DNA of 64,000 nucleotides, taken from Mycobacteriales bacterium (GTDB taxonomy: Bacteria > Actinomycetota > Actinomycetes > DATLTS01). The stretch covers positions 1 to 64,000 of the forward strand of contig DATLTS010000035.1 of the NCBI GenBank assembly GCA_035533475.1, in the 5' to 3' direction. Numbering within the stretch: the stretch's first letter is position 1; each line of letters begins with the position of its first letter. The position numbers and the translations under genes are program-made. A model generated the notes under the pieces. The model ran no database searches. It worked only from the letters and a program-made list of their open reading frames with translations, and was not told the DNA's origin. This document shows, in pieces, positions 49,453 to 57,873 of the stretch.

Positions 49453-49490
49453 CTACTACCACGAACGCCCATGAGTTACTAACTACTACC
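49453..49490. repeat. Direct repeats at the presumed IS607 end
   Basis: CTACTACC at 49453-49460 and again at 49483-49490, 30 bases apart, lie between the tnpA start and the 3' end of the ABC exporter gene, whose stop codon (49486-49488) is inside the second copy. They mark the likely element boundary. Confidence 0.5.
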
Positions 49491-51441
49491 ATCTAGGTGA
49501 GCAGTTCTCTACCCCGCAGGGCTGGTCTTCCACGTGGGTGATCCAGGCTCGGTACATCTGCGCGTAACGGCCGCCAGCATCGACGAGTTCGGCGTGCGAG
49601 CCGGACTCGACGATCGCCCCGTCGTCCACGACGACGATCCGGTCGGCCTTCATCGCGGTAGTGAGCCGGTGCGCGATGAGGATCGCGGTCCGGCCGTCGA
49701 GGAGAAGGTCGAGCGCCGCTTCGATCCGGGCTTCGGACCGAAGGTCGAGGTTCGAGGTGGCTTCGTCGAGGACAAGCACCCGCGGCCGGGCCAGGAACGC
49801 TCGGGCCAGGGCGATCAGCTGCCGCTCCCCGGAAGACAGCGACTGCCCCCGCTCGTGAACGACGGTGTCGACGCCGTCCGGCATCCCGGAGATCAGTTCG
49901 CTCAGCCCGACCGCGCCGACGGCGTGCTCGACCTCGTCGTCGGTGGCGCCGGGCCGGGCGAAGGCGATGTTCTCCCGCAGCGTCCCGGCGAACAGGAACG
50001 GCTCCTGGGGCACCACCCCGACCTGCTTGCGTAACGACTGAAGCGTCACCTGGCGCAGGTCGTGGCCATCGATGAGCAGACGGCCCTCGGTCGGGTCGTA
50101 GAAGCGGGATACGAGCTTGGCGAGGGTCGACTTGCCGGCTCCCGTCGGCCCGACGAAAGCCACGGTCTCGCCCGGCTCGATCAGCAGCGACACCTGCGAG
50201 ATGACCGGCGTGGCCGGGTCGTAGCCGAAGGTCACGTCCTCGAACTCGATCCGACCCTCGATCGGCGGCAGGGGGGCGGCGTCCGGCAGCTCTGCGACGC
50301 TCGGCGTCGTGGCGAGCAGGGTCCGCAGCTTGACCATCGAAGCTTGGCTCTGCTGATAGGTGTTGTACTGCTGAACAAGGAGTTGGATCGGCGCGAAGAA
50401 TCGGTTCAGGTAGAGGAAGAAAGCGACGAGCTCTCCGATGCTCAACGAGTGGTGCAGGACCATCTCGCCACCGACCGCGAGCAGAACCGCCTGACCCAGG
50501 TAGCCCAGGGCCTGGGTACCCGGGCCGTAGATCGCGGCGATCTGCGCCGTGTACATGTTGGCGTCCCGGTAGGCGCCGACAACGTTGCGGTGATGGATCA
50601 CGTTGTGCCGTTGCCGATTGTGCGCGGTGACCACCCGCACGCCGTGGAGGCTTTCCGACAAGTCGGCTAGCACGTTTGCGATGCCGTCGCGGACCCGTTG
50701 GTAGCCACGCTCCGACCGCGAGCGGAACCACAGGGACATCCCCGTCAGGGCGGGCACGATTAGAACCAGCGTTATCGCCGCTAGCCTGACGTTCATCGAG
50801 AACAGCAGGCCGGCGATGACCAGCATGGTCAGCACCTGCACGGCGATCTGCGCCAGCCCGTCCTGGAGTAGCTGTTGGAGATTCTCGATGTCCGAGGTCA
50901 TGCGGGTCATGACGACGCCGGCCTTTTCACCGGTGTAGAAGTCGAGGCCGAGCCGCTGTAGGTGGCTGAACACGCGCACCCGCAGGTCGTTCATCACCCA
51001 GGCCGCCAGCCGCCCGGTGACCCGGGCCAGGGACCGCTGGGCCAGCGCGGTAACCACGGTCGCGAGCAGGTAGATGACCGCGACCACGACGATGGTGGCG
51101 AAGCTGTGATGGCGCAGCATGCCGTCGTCGATTCCGATGTCCACCAGCTTGGGACCGGCCTGGTTGGTGACGCTCACCAGCGCAACGAGGGCCACCGCCA
51201 CGACCCCCGAACGCCAGTGCGCGAACAGGAGCCGGCGCAGGGTCAGTCCGGCTCGCTCCCTCGCGGGCTCGGAGTAGCTGAACTGCGCGGCCGGCTCCCC
51301 GTGTTCGGGTTCGCCCGCGAGCAGGGCGTCCACGCCAGGCTGCATCTCCGATGGCACCCCGGCGAACGGCAGGCCCCCGCCGGGGTTGGCCCCCGCACGC
51401 GGTCCACCGCCGAATCCCGCGCCACCCACGTCCCAAGCCAC
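49486..51441 (-). CDS. ABC exporter half-transporter (active-site subunit)
   Basis: 651 residues: six membrane helices (about 70-360) then a nucleotide-binding domain with Walker A VGPTGAGKSTLAKL, signature QSLSSGERQLIALAR, Walker B VLVLDEATSNLD with catalytic Glu, and the H-loop AILIAHRLTT. It forms a heterodimer with the subunit encoded four bases upstream. An unusual Gly-rich N-terminal tail of about 50 residues (GGAGFGGGPRAGANPGGGLP) precedes helix 1. The C-terminus HVEDQPCGVENCSPRW reads into the IS607 end, so the last residues may have been replaced by the insertion. The substrate is probably a drug, lipid or peptide. Confidence 0.9.
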   Translation of the reverse strand: MAWDVGGAGFGGGPRAGANPGGGLPFAGVPSEMQPGVDALLAGEPEHGEPAAQFSYSEPARERAGLTLRRLLFAHWRSGVVAVALVALVSVTNQAGPKLVDIGIDDGMLRHHSFATIVVVAVIYLLATVVTALAQRSLARVTGRLAAWVMNDLRVRVFSHLQRLGLDFYTGEKAGVVMTRMTSDIENLQQLLQDGLAQIAVQVLTMLVIAGLLFSMNVRLAAITLVLIVPALTGMSLWFRSRSERGYQRVRDGIANVLADLSESLHGVRVVTAHNRQRHNVIHHRNVVGAYRDANMYTAQIAAIYGPGTQALGYLGQAVLLAVGGEMVLHHSLSIGELVAFFLYLNRFFAPIQLLVQQYNTYQQSQASMVKLRTLLATTPSVAELPDAAPLPPIEGRIEFEDVTFGYDPATPVISQVSLLIEPGETVAFVGPTGAGKSTLAKLVSRFYDPTEGRLLIDGHDLRQVTLQSLRKQVGVVPQEPFLFAGTLRENIAFARPGATDDEVEHAVGAVGLSELISGMPDGVDTVVHERGQSLSSGERQLIALARAFLARPRVLVLDEATSNLDLRSEARIEAALDLLLDGRTAILIAHRLTTAMKADRIVVVDDGAIVESGSHAELVDAGGRYAQMYRAWITHVEDQPCGVENCSPRW

Positions 51442-51445
51442 GCGG

Positions 51446-53302
51446 TCAGCCGTCCGGGTCCGGGTCGGCGTCGGCCTGCGCCAGCACCTGCACGTACAGG
51501 GGCACGCTGGCCATCAGCTCTGCGTGGGTGCCGTCGGCGACGATCCGACCCTCATCGAGGAGGAGCACCCGGTCGGCCAGACTGATCGTGGACAGTCGAT
51601 GCGCGATGATCAATGTCGTCCGACCTCGCATGAGCACGCGCAGTGCGTCGTGGATCCGCTGCTCGACCTCGACGTCGATCGAGCTCGTGGCGTCGTCGAG
51701 CACCAGGATCGGTGGGTTGACGAGCAGGGTGCGGGCCAACGCGATCCGCTGCCGCTGACCGCCGGACAGGGTGTAGCCGCGTTCACCGACGACCGTGTCA
51801 TAGCCGTGGGGCAGCTCCTGGATGAACTCCTCCGCCCCCGCGGCCCGGGCCGCCGCCTCCACCTCGGCGAGCGTCGCCGCGGGCCGGCCGTAGGCGATGT
51901 TGTCGCGGATCGACACCGAGAACAGGAACGGCTCGTCGAGCACGATGCCGACGTTCGCCCGCAGGCTCGTCAGCGTCAGGTCCCGCACGTCCAACCCGTC
52001 TATGCGAACCGCCCCGGCGTCGACGTCGTAGAAGCGGGTGAGCAGCCGCGCCACCGTCGACTTGCCGGACCCGGTCCGGCCCACCAGGGCGACCGTCTCC
52101 CCAGGAGCCAAGCCGACGTCGAAGCCGAGCAACACGGCCGACCGATCCGGCCCGTAGCTGAAGTCGACCGCATCGAAGCGGACCTCGCCCGCGGCCCCGA
52201 CGAGATCCACCGCGCCCGGACGGTCCACGACCGTTGGCATCTCGTCGAGGATCTCGTAGATCCGCCCCGCGGAGGCCGCCGCCCGCTGCCCCATCATGAC
52301 GAGCATGCCGAGCATTTGAAACGGCGCCTGCAACATGACGATGTAGGCGCTGAACGCGAGGATCGCTCCCACCCCGAGCTGCCCGTGCAGCACCTGATAC
52401 CCGCCGAAGAGCAGCACCAGGGCCAGTCCGACCTGCGGCAGGTTCTGCACCAGCGGTGCGAAACGGGCCCGCAGGTCGGCGTCCTTCACGTAAGCCCACT
52501 GCAACTTGTCGGCCGCTCGCGCCAACGCCCGCAACTGCTGCGGCTCGGCGGCGAACGCCTTCACCACCCGAACCCCGCTGATGTTCTCATCGACGATCGT
52601 GGCTACGTCGGCGAGCCGACTCTGGATCAGCCAGGACACCGGGAACATCCAGTTGCGCATCCGGACCCCGAGCAAGAACACGAGCGGAGTCGTGGCCATG
52701 GCCACGAACGCCAGCGGCACGTCGATGGACAGCATGAAGCCGAACGCGACCACGGCGATCGCACACTGCACGAGGATGAACGGCGCGAACGTCAGGTACA
52801 TCTGGACCGAACGGATGTCGGAGTTCGCCCGGGAGATGAGCTGCCCGGACTGCACCCGGTCGTAGAACCCGAACGACATGCGACTGAGGTGCTCGTAGAG
52901 CAGGTTGCGCAAATCGAACTCGAGGCCGTACGCGGTCCTCATCAGCAGCAGCCGCGCCAGGTAGCCACTGACCGCGGCCAGCGCCGCTAGCACCAGCACC
53001 CATCGGACATAGTGCGCGAGCGGGGTCACATGCGAGGCGATCGAGCGGGTAATAGCCTCGTTGAGCAGGTTCGGGATCTCCACCGTCATCACGAGACCCG
53101 CGAAGGACAGCACGAGCGCGGAAACGAAGGCCCGCCGGTGCGCGAGCACGAGCGGCATCGCCCTGCGCAGCCAAGAGTGCGTCCGCACCGGGTCGATTCC
53201 AGAACGCGGGGCCCGGTACCTCGGTTGCACCGCCACCGGGACGAAAGTGGACGTGCCCGCGACGTCCGGGGCCGAATGCGCGGTCGGCACGCTCACGGCC
53301 AT
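51446..53302 (-). CDS. ABC exporter half-transporter (degenerate-site subunit)
   Basis: 618 residues, six membrane helices plus a nucleotide-binding domain: Walker A LVGRTGSGKSTVARL, signature YTLSGGQRQRIALAR, H-loop LIIAHRLSTI. Walker B reads ILVLDDATSSID, with Asp replacing the catalytic Glu. In heterodimeric exporters such as TM287/288 and TmrAB one of the two ATP sites is degenerate in this way. Together with the downstream subunit this gives an asymmetric pump. The gene overlaps a small upstream gene by ten bases. Confidence 0.9.
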   Translation of the reverse strand: MAVSVPTAHSAPDVAGTSTFVPVAVQPRYRAPRSGIDPVRTHSWLRRAMPLVLAHRRAFVSALVLSFAGLVMTVEIPNLLNEAITRSIASHVTPLAHYVRWVLVLAALAAVSGYLARLLLMRTAYGLEFDLRNLLYEHLSRMSFGFYDRVQSGQLISRANSDIRSVQMYLTFAPFILVQCAIAVVAFGFMLSIDVPLAFVAMATTPLVFLLGVRMRNWMFPVSWLIQSRLADVATIVDENISGVRVVKAFAAEPQQLRALARAADKLQWAYVKDADLRARFAPLVQNLPQVGLALVLLFGGYQVLHGQLGVGAILAFSAYIVMLQAPFQMLGMLVMMGQRAAASAGRIYEILDEMPTVVDRPGAVDLVGAAGEVRFDAVDFSYGPDRSAVLLGFDVGLAPGETVALVGRTGSGKSTVARLLTRFYDVDAGAVRIDGLDVRDLTLTSLRANVGIVLDEPFLFSVSIRDNIAYGRPAATLAEVEAAARAAGAEEFIQELPHGYDTVVGERGYTLSGGQRQRIALARTLLVNPPILVLDDATSSIDVEVEQRIHDALRVLMRGRTTLIIAHRLSTISLADRVLLLDEGRIVADGTHAELMASVPLYVQVLAQADADPDPDG

Positions 53303-53517
53303 AAGACCCCAGAGTCCACGGCCCGCTCCCCTTCAGCTTCCCGCCGTACCGCGATCTTGGCTGCTCGGTGACGTTGCAGTGCGGCACGCCACCGACCCGA
53401 GTCGTCGAGGGCCGCCACCCGATCCTCGCTCCCCTCGAGGTGAGCGAGGATGGCCGTCAAACGCTCGTCCACCGCCGCGTCAGCGGCAGCCAGCGTCGGA
53501 ATGTTCGACCCACACAT
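53293..53517 (-). CDS. Small cytosolic protein at the head of the ABC operon
   Basis: 74 residues, helical: TLAAADAAVDERLTAILAHL, then EDRVAALDDSGRWRAALQRH and RAAKIAVRREAEGE. Its end overlaps the exporter start by ten bases, indicating coupling. A -10 TATTCT (53522-53527, minus strand) five bases before the ATG makes this the leaderless first gene of the operon. No family is recognised. Confidence 0.55.
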   Translation of the reverse strand: MCGSNIPTLAAADAAVDERLTAILAHLEGSEDRVAALDDSGRWRAALQRHRAAKIAVRREAEGERAVDSGVLWP

Positions 53518-53713
53518 CGTTAGAATATCGAACGGGTGCGGCGCGGCAGGAGTGACGACTCGTCGGGCCCGTGATCAGGGAGTTCGGGTCGTGTTGACTG
53601 GCTGAGTGACCGCCGCGGGCACGACCAGAGCCGGGCTCCCCCGGGTCGGGCAGCCGTCCGCGCCGCATGTTCGGCACCCACCGGTTGCGAAAGTCGCATC
53701 GGGTCGAGCGGGC

Positions 53714-54556
53714 TCAGCCCAGCGGCAGTATGTAGTAGTCCTCCGTCGTCACGGTGGCGAACCCGATGGCCGAATACAGCCCGAGTGCGCGTTCGTTGTC
53801 CACCGCCACCTCCAGGCAGATGCGCTGAGCCCCCTCCCGGCGAAGCTGCTGACAGACCCGCCGCAGCACGTCGCGTCCAACGCCGCGCCCCTGCCAAGCC
53901 GGGTCGACGACAAACCCATAGATCCCAGCGTCCTCGCCCCGGCGCGTCAGGCGCAGGGAGCCGACCGGGGAGCCGGCCATCTCGATCAGCAGAGTCTGCT
54001 CCCCCTCGGCGGCAAGCTGCTCAGCGAGCCCTACCGCCGGGTGCCCGAAGCCGGCTTCCAGCAGGCGGGAGACCTGGGCGGCGTCCGCGGGCCCCGCACG
54101 GCGCAGCGTCATCGCGGTGTCACGGGGCACGCCCGCCGGCTCAGCGAGGAGAACGAGCGCATGCTCGGAATGGTCCAGGGTCGCGCCGCGACCCAGCGCC
54201 AGTGAGCGGCCGGCCTCGGACGGGCGGGGGACGACGAGCAGCGCCCGCCGATGACCACGCACACGGGCCAGCGGCAGCGCGGCATCCAGCAGGGCGGCGC
54301 CGATACCGCGTCGACGTGCAGCCGGCGCGACCATCCCGGCCAATTCCAGCGCAGAGCCGAACGCGTACATGCCGAGGAACCCCAGCAGATGCTCGTCATC
54401 CCACCACAGCAGGTCTTCGACTTGCTCGCCGGTGCGAGCCTGCAACGTGCCCCACTCCAGTTTCAGGCGACCACCGTCGGCCTCTACAACGCGCCGCTCG
54501 AGGTCGGCGATCGCCCGAAGGTCACGCGGCGAAAGACCGCGAGCAACGTGCAACAC
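53714..54556 (-). CDS. Double-GNAT acetyltransferase (MshD-like layout)
   Basis: 280 residues with two GNAT folds. The N-terminal one has GMVAPAARRRGIGAALLDAA. The C-terminal one has the stronger acetyl-CoA motif GFVVDPAWQGRGVGRDVLRR, then ICLEVAVDNERALGLYSAIG and FATVTTEDYYILPL. Two fused GNAT domains of this length match mycothiol synthase MshD, but the sequence lacks enough of its specific motifs for me to assign that function. The start is a GTG at 54556. It follows the BREX-type ATPase gene on the same strand by about 97 bases. Confidence 0.8.
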   Translation of the reverse strand: MLHVARGLSPRDLRAIADLERRVVEADGGRLKLEWGTLQARTGEQVEDLLWWDDEHLLGFLGMYAFGSALELAGMVAPAARRRGIGAALLDAALPLARVRGHRRALLVVPRPSEAGRSLALGRGATLDHSEHALVLLAEPAGVPRDTAMTLRRAGPADAAQVSRLLEAGFGHPAVGLAEQLAAEGEQTLLIEMAGSPVGSLRLTRRGEDAGIYGFVVDPAWQGRGVGRDVLRRVCQQLRREGAQRICLEVAVDNERALGLYSAIGFATVTTEDYYILPLG

Positions 54557-54652
54557 CAGAACATTTCACCACCGCGGTCAACGGATTTGCCCCCTCATCG
54601 TCGCCGACTGGGTGCCTCAGCCGGGCATCCGGCGCCGATCCCAGATACCCGA

Positions 54653-55942
54653 CTAGCCAGGCTCGTCGTGGTCGTCCCCCGAGGCGCTGCCGCCGAGCGC
54701 CTCGTCCTCCCGATAGTCGCTGGCGATCTGGATGGCTTCGCTCTGCGGCTGGTACCCGGGGTCGAGCCGGATCAGATCCCATTCGTTGATCCAGGCCCGG
54801 ACGTACTGTCGCATCCGTGTTGCGCCGAGTCTTTCCAAACCCGAGACGTCCGGCGGTGACCAGCCGAACGCGGCAGCGTGCAGCTGTTTGATCGTCGAGT
54901 ACGCTCGATCAAGCTCGCCACGGTCGGGTGGGCTGAGCAACAGCATGTCTCGATCGATGTGGCGCATGCCCGCCTCGGCGAGAGTCGCCGTCTCGTCCCA
55001 CTCCGGGGTCTCCCTCCCCCGCAGCTTCGCGGGCACCTGCCCGCGATCGTCCTTGCCGGACAGCACGGCCGCCTCGAAGTCGTCCGTCATGGCCAGCACA
55101 CCGACGAGCGGCGCCCGCTGCGCTGCGTCGCCGTCGAGCCAACGGGCCACCTCCGCGTACGACCGGCCGCGCTGAAGCAGGGTGTACCGCCCGATCAGCT
55201 CGACCTCGTCAAAGAGAATCACCCAGCCGGCGTGCCCCGCGGCTCGCAGCAGCCGGGCGATGAAGCGGAACCGCTGCCTGGCCAGGTCACGGGCGGAGAT
55301 CGGGGAGAAGGTGTACATCCCGCCGGCGCCGACCGCCCGCAAGGCACGGCGCAGGTCGGACACTCGCAACGGGTCACCCGCCCAGAATCGGACGAGGGCG
55401 TCGACGGTTTCGTCGCTGCCCGGCACCTCCCCACCCCGCAACCGCTCATGGCAGAGCAGTGTCGCCGCGAAGCGCTCGTCCGGGGCACCGGATTGCGCGT
55501 TCAGCCAGCGGCTGAGCTCGGCGTAACGCGGGGAATCGGCGTCGAGTGACGCCGCGGCGTCCGACACGACCCCGTGGGTGCGGCCGGGGCCGACAGCGCC
55601 GTGGACCGCTGCCCGAAAGGTCTTCACCGGGTCGTGCAGTGGTGTTTCCTTGCTGATCACCACAGTGCTGACCACGAAGCCGGCGGACAACGCGAGATGG
55701 GCCAGATGCGTCAGGAGGTGGGACTTGCCGGATCCGAAGCCACCTCCGACCAGCAGCGCCGTCGAAGCGCCGGAAGCGGGTATCGAACCGTCCAGCGCGG
55801 AGAGCAACGCAGTGAACCGGTCCTCGGCCTCGGGCTGACCCGAACCCAGGGCGGCGACCGCGTCCCAGCTCGGCACACCCGAGCGCAGCGCCTCCACGGC
55901 GCGGCGGCGACTGACCTGTTCGGCGCTCATGCGGTTGCTCAC
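54653..55942 (-). CDS. BREX-type (DUF2791/BrxD-like) ATP-binding protein
   Basis: 429 residues. It is a P-loop ATPase: Walker A GGGFGSGKSHLL (66-77), Walker B WVILFDEVELIGRY (240-253), the DUF2791-type segment TFSPISARDLARQRFRFIARLL, and later GVLAMTDDFEAAVLSGKDDR and RMRQYVRAWINEWDLIRLDP. The layout resembles the ATP-binding subunits of BREX-related defence systems. It is the third gene of a coupled trio: ATG 55942 overlaps the preceding stop, and that gene in turn overlaps the first. The function is probably nucleic-acid-linked (defence or genome maintenance), but no helicase, methylase or nuclease is present beside it. Confidence 0.8.
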   Translation of the reverse strand: MSNRMSAEQVSRRRAVEALRSGVPSWDAVAALGSGQPEAEDRFTALLSALDGSIPASGASTALLVGGGFGSGKSHLLTHLAHLALSAGFVVSTVVISKETPLHDPVKTFRAAVHGAVGPGRTHGVVSDAAASLDADSPRYAELSRWLNAQSGAPDERFAATLLCHERLRGGEVPGSDETVDALVRFWAGDPLRVSDLRRALRAVGAGGMYTFSPISARDLARQRFRFIARLLRAAGHAGWVILFDEVELIGRYTLLQRGRSYAEVARWLDGDAAQRAPLVGVLAMTDDFEAAVLSGKDDRGQVPAKLRGRETPEWDETATLAEAGMRHIDRDMLLLSPPDRGELDRAYSTIKQLHAAAFGWSPPDVSGLERLGATRMRQYVRAWINEWDLIRLDPGYQPQSEAIQIASDYREDEALGGSASGDDHDEPG

Positions 55943-56961
55943 GGAACCGCCTCCAAGCGCACGTCCAGGCGGACCAGAGCGGCGAACGGGTTCGCCCGCC
56001 GACGGTCGCGAACCTCATCGGCGACGCGCAGCTGCAATGCGGTGTACGCGGGCAACCCGCGCGTCTCGTCGGTCACCAGCTCTGGCGGCATGACAGCGAT
56101 CACAAGCGCGCCGCGGAACTCGTCCGTCGCGTCGATGAACTGGCGGAGCACCTCGTATGCGTCGAGCGCGGCGGCCTTCGCGTAGTAGAAGCCGGAACGG
56201 GAATCGATCGGCGGCCGACGCGCCTCCGCCACGCGGGTGTAGTCGAGATACAGCACCAGCCCGGCGTGACCTGCGGACAACATCAGGGCGGCCGTCGAGG
56301 TGAGCATCGCTCGTGCGTTATGCCGGCCGATCCGCTGGTAGATGAGCGACCCCCGCAACGCGGTGATCGAGCGCAATTCGCCTCGGAGCCAGCCGAGCAC
56401 CGCCTCGCGTTCTGCCGGGTCGACGTCACCTGCCCCGAGCCGACTCTGGGCGAGCCGCAGGATCGCGCGGCGCATCTCGGGGGCCAGCGCCTGGTCGGCC
56501 AGCAGGCGTCGCTCCAGCACCCGGCGGACGCTGCGGTAGAGCTCACGGGAGTCGACGTCGTGGAGCCGCGCGACGGCCTCGAGGATCAGCCCGTCACCGG
56601 GCGGAACCGGGAAGCCGGCGGCGTCATAGGCCGCCCGGACATGCGCCCCGGCCAGGTCGTCCCAGTCAAGGGACCTGGAGACGGCAAAGAAGATCTGGTC
56701 CACCATATGCAGTCGGGTCGACTCCGCGGACACCGCCAGGTGCAGGCAGCCGACACGCGCGGCAGCAGCGGCGAGCGTCGCCTCGAACCGGTCGGCCGCG
56801 CCGGCGTCGCCGACGACCGCGACTTTGACCGCACCCCCGCCGGCCGGCAGATAGCACGTCAGGTACTCGTCGGCCAGGAAGGCCGCATAGTCGTCGACCT
56901 TGAGGACGCCGCCGCCGAGGACACCGCTCGGCGGCACGGCGGCCGGCCCGGGCGCGGTCAT
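55939..56961 (-). CDS. Probable ATP-site-dead paralogue of the BREX-type ATPase
   Basis: 340 residues. It aligns in order with the ATPase encoded next to it. Where that protein has a Walker A loop, this one reads VAVVGDAGAADRFEATL (47-63, no GKS). Where it has Walker B after the shared AGHAG, this one reads AGHAGLVLYLDYTRVAEA (230-246, Asp-Tyr instead of Asp-Glu). The body is helical with LHDVDSRELYRSVRRVLERR. I infer a non-hydrolysing partner that forms a mixed complex with the active ATPase. It is coupled on both sides by 4-base overlaps. Confidence 0.7.
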   Translation of the reverse strand: MTAPGPAAVPPSGVLGGGVLKVDDYAAFLADEYLTCYLPAGGGAVKVAVVGDAGAADRFEATLAAAAARVGCLHLAVSAESTRLHMVDQIFFAVSRSLDWDDLAGAHVRAAYDAAGFPVPPGDGLILEAVARLHDVDSRELYRSVRRVLERRLLADQALAPEMRRAILRLAQSRLGAGDVDPAEREAVLGWLRGELRSITALRGSLIYQRIGRHNARAMLTSTAALMLSAGHAGLVLYLDYTRVAEARRPPIDSRSGFYYAKAAALDAYEVLRQFIDATDEFRGALVIAVMPPELVTDETRGLPAYTALQLRVADEVRDRRRANPFAALVRLDVRLEAVP

Positions 56962-57740
56962 CGGGCGTTTGGCGCGGTGAACGACACTCCCCAGTATCGC
57001 TGCTGCTGGCCGGTCTGGGCGACGGTGGTGAGCACGCCTGCGTTGCGGGTGCCGCTGCTCGCGTGCCAGCGCAACGTCCGGCCGCCTTTGGTCGTCAGGG
57101 TGCCCGTCTGGTCAAGCAGGTACAGGTCGCGGGCGAACTCGGGCCGGGTGTAATCCCTCGCCTGGCCGGGCAGCAAGGTCAGGACGGCCCAGACGTCGGT
57201 CAGCCGAACGACTGCATCCGGCTTCTTGCCCGTCCGAGCGACGGCCAGCTCATAGCCTGAGGCGAGGCTTTCGAGGAACTGATCGGCCCGGAACTTCGGC
57301 GGACGCTGCTGGAGCACCGCCAGCAGCTCGACCACGACCGATGGCCGTAAGCGCCGCTCCCGACGCCGGTCGATCTCGATTGCCGAGTCGCTCGGCACGA
57401 CCCGGACCAGGGACGGGTAGCACAGCAGCCGCTCGTCCTCCTCGAACATCGCTATCCGGCGTTCCGCGGCCACCGACAGCAGCTCCTTGGAGTACTCACC
57501 CGACGCCAGGTACGCGGTCTCGTCGAAGTCGAACGCGGCGCGGCCCTCACCCGCCGCGGCCGCCAACTCCGTTGCCAGCCCCGCCGCCACCTCCAGGGCG
57601 CGCCGCAGTTCGCGTACCTGACCGGCGGCGGCCGCCGTCCGCGCCTTGCGAAGCTCGCGAGTGACCCCGTTGGCCACCTTCAACGTAGCCTCCGCCCGCG
57701 CCTGCGCGGCCCCGAGCGCGCCTTCCAAGCCAATCGACAT
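56958..57740 (-). CDS. First gene of the BREX-type trio, helical protein of unknown function
   Basis: 260 residues from ATG 57740, behind GGAGGGGAG. A coiled-coil-like N-terminus ([20 protein letters not shown], then [20 protein letters not shown]) precedes a mixed domain with [60 protein letters not shown] and [20 protein letters not shown], ending [11 protein letters not shown]. Similar proteins accompany DUF2791 ATPases in some actinobacteria, as far as I recall. Its stop overlaps the start of the second gene. The transcript begins in the 130 bases shared with divergent typA. Confidence 0.65.
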   Translation of the reverse strand: MSIGLEGALGAAQARAEATLKVANGVTRELRKARTAAAAGQVRELRRALEVAAGLATELAAAAGEGRAAFDFDETAYLASGEYSKELLSVAAERRIAMFEEDERLLCYPSLVRVVPSDSAIEIDRRRERRLRPSVVVELLAVLQQRPPKFRADQFLESLASGYELAVARTGKKPDAVVRLTDVWAVLTLLPGQARDYTRPEFARDLYLLDQTGTLTTKGGRTLRWHASSGTRNAGVLTTVAQTGQQQRYWGVSFTAPNAR

Positions 57741-57859
57741 CGCCGACTCCCCTCCGGACCACGGACCCAACGAAGGACGCTACCCGTCCAGCTCGGACAT
57801 CTCGGGAGTACTCCACCCGAAGCCAACCGGCCCCGAGCCGAAGCGCTCGGCGCAACCCG

Positions 57860-57865
57860 TAGACT
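57860..57865 (+). promoter_or_regulatory. Probable -10 of typA (leaderless)
   Basis: TAGACT eight bases before GTG 57874 would place the transcription start at the start codon. No ribosome site precedes the GTG, in line with a leaderless message. Confidence 0.5.
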
Positions 57866-57873
57866 CGGGAGTC

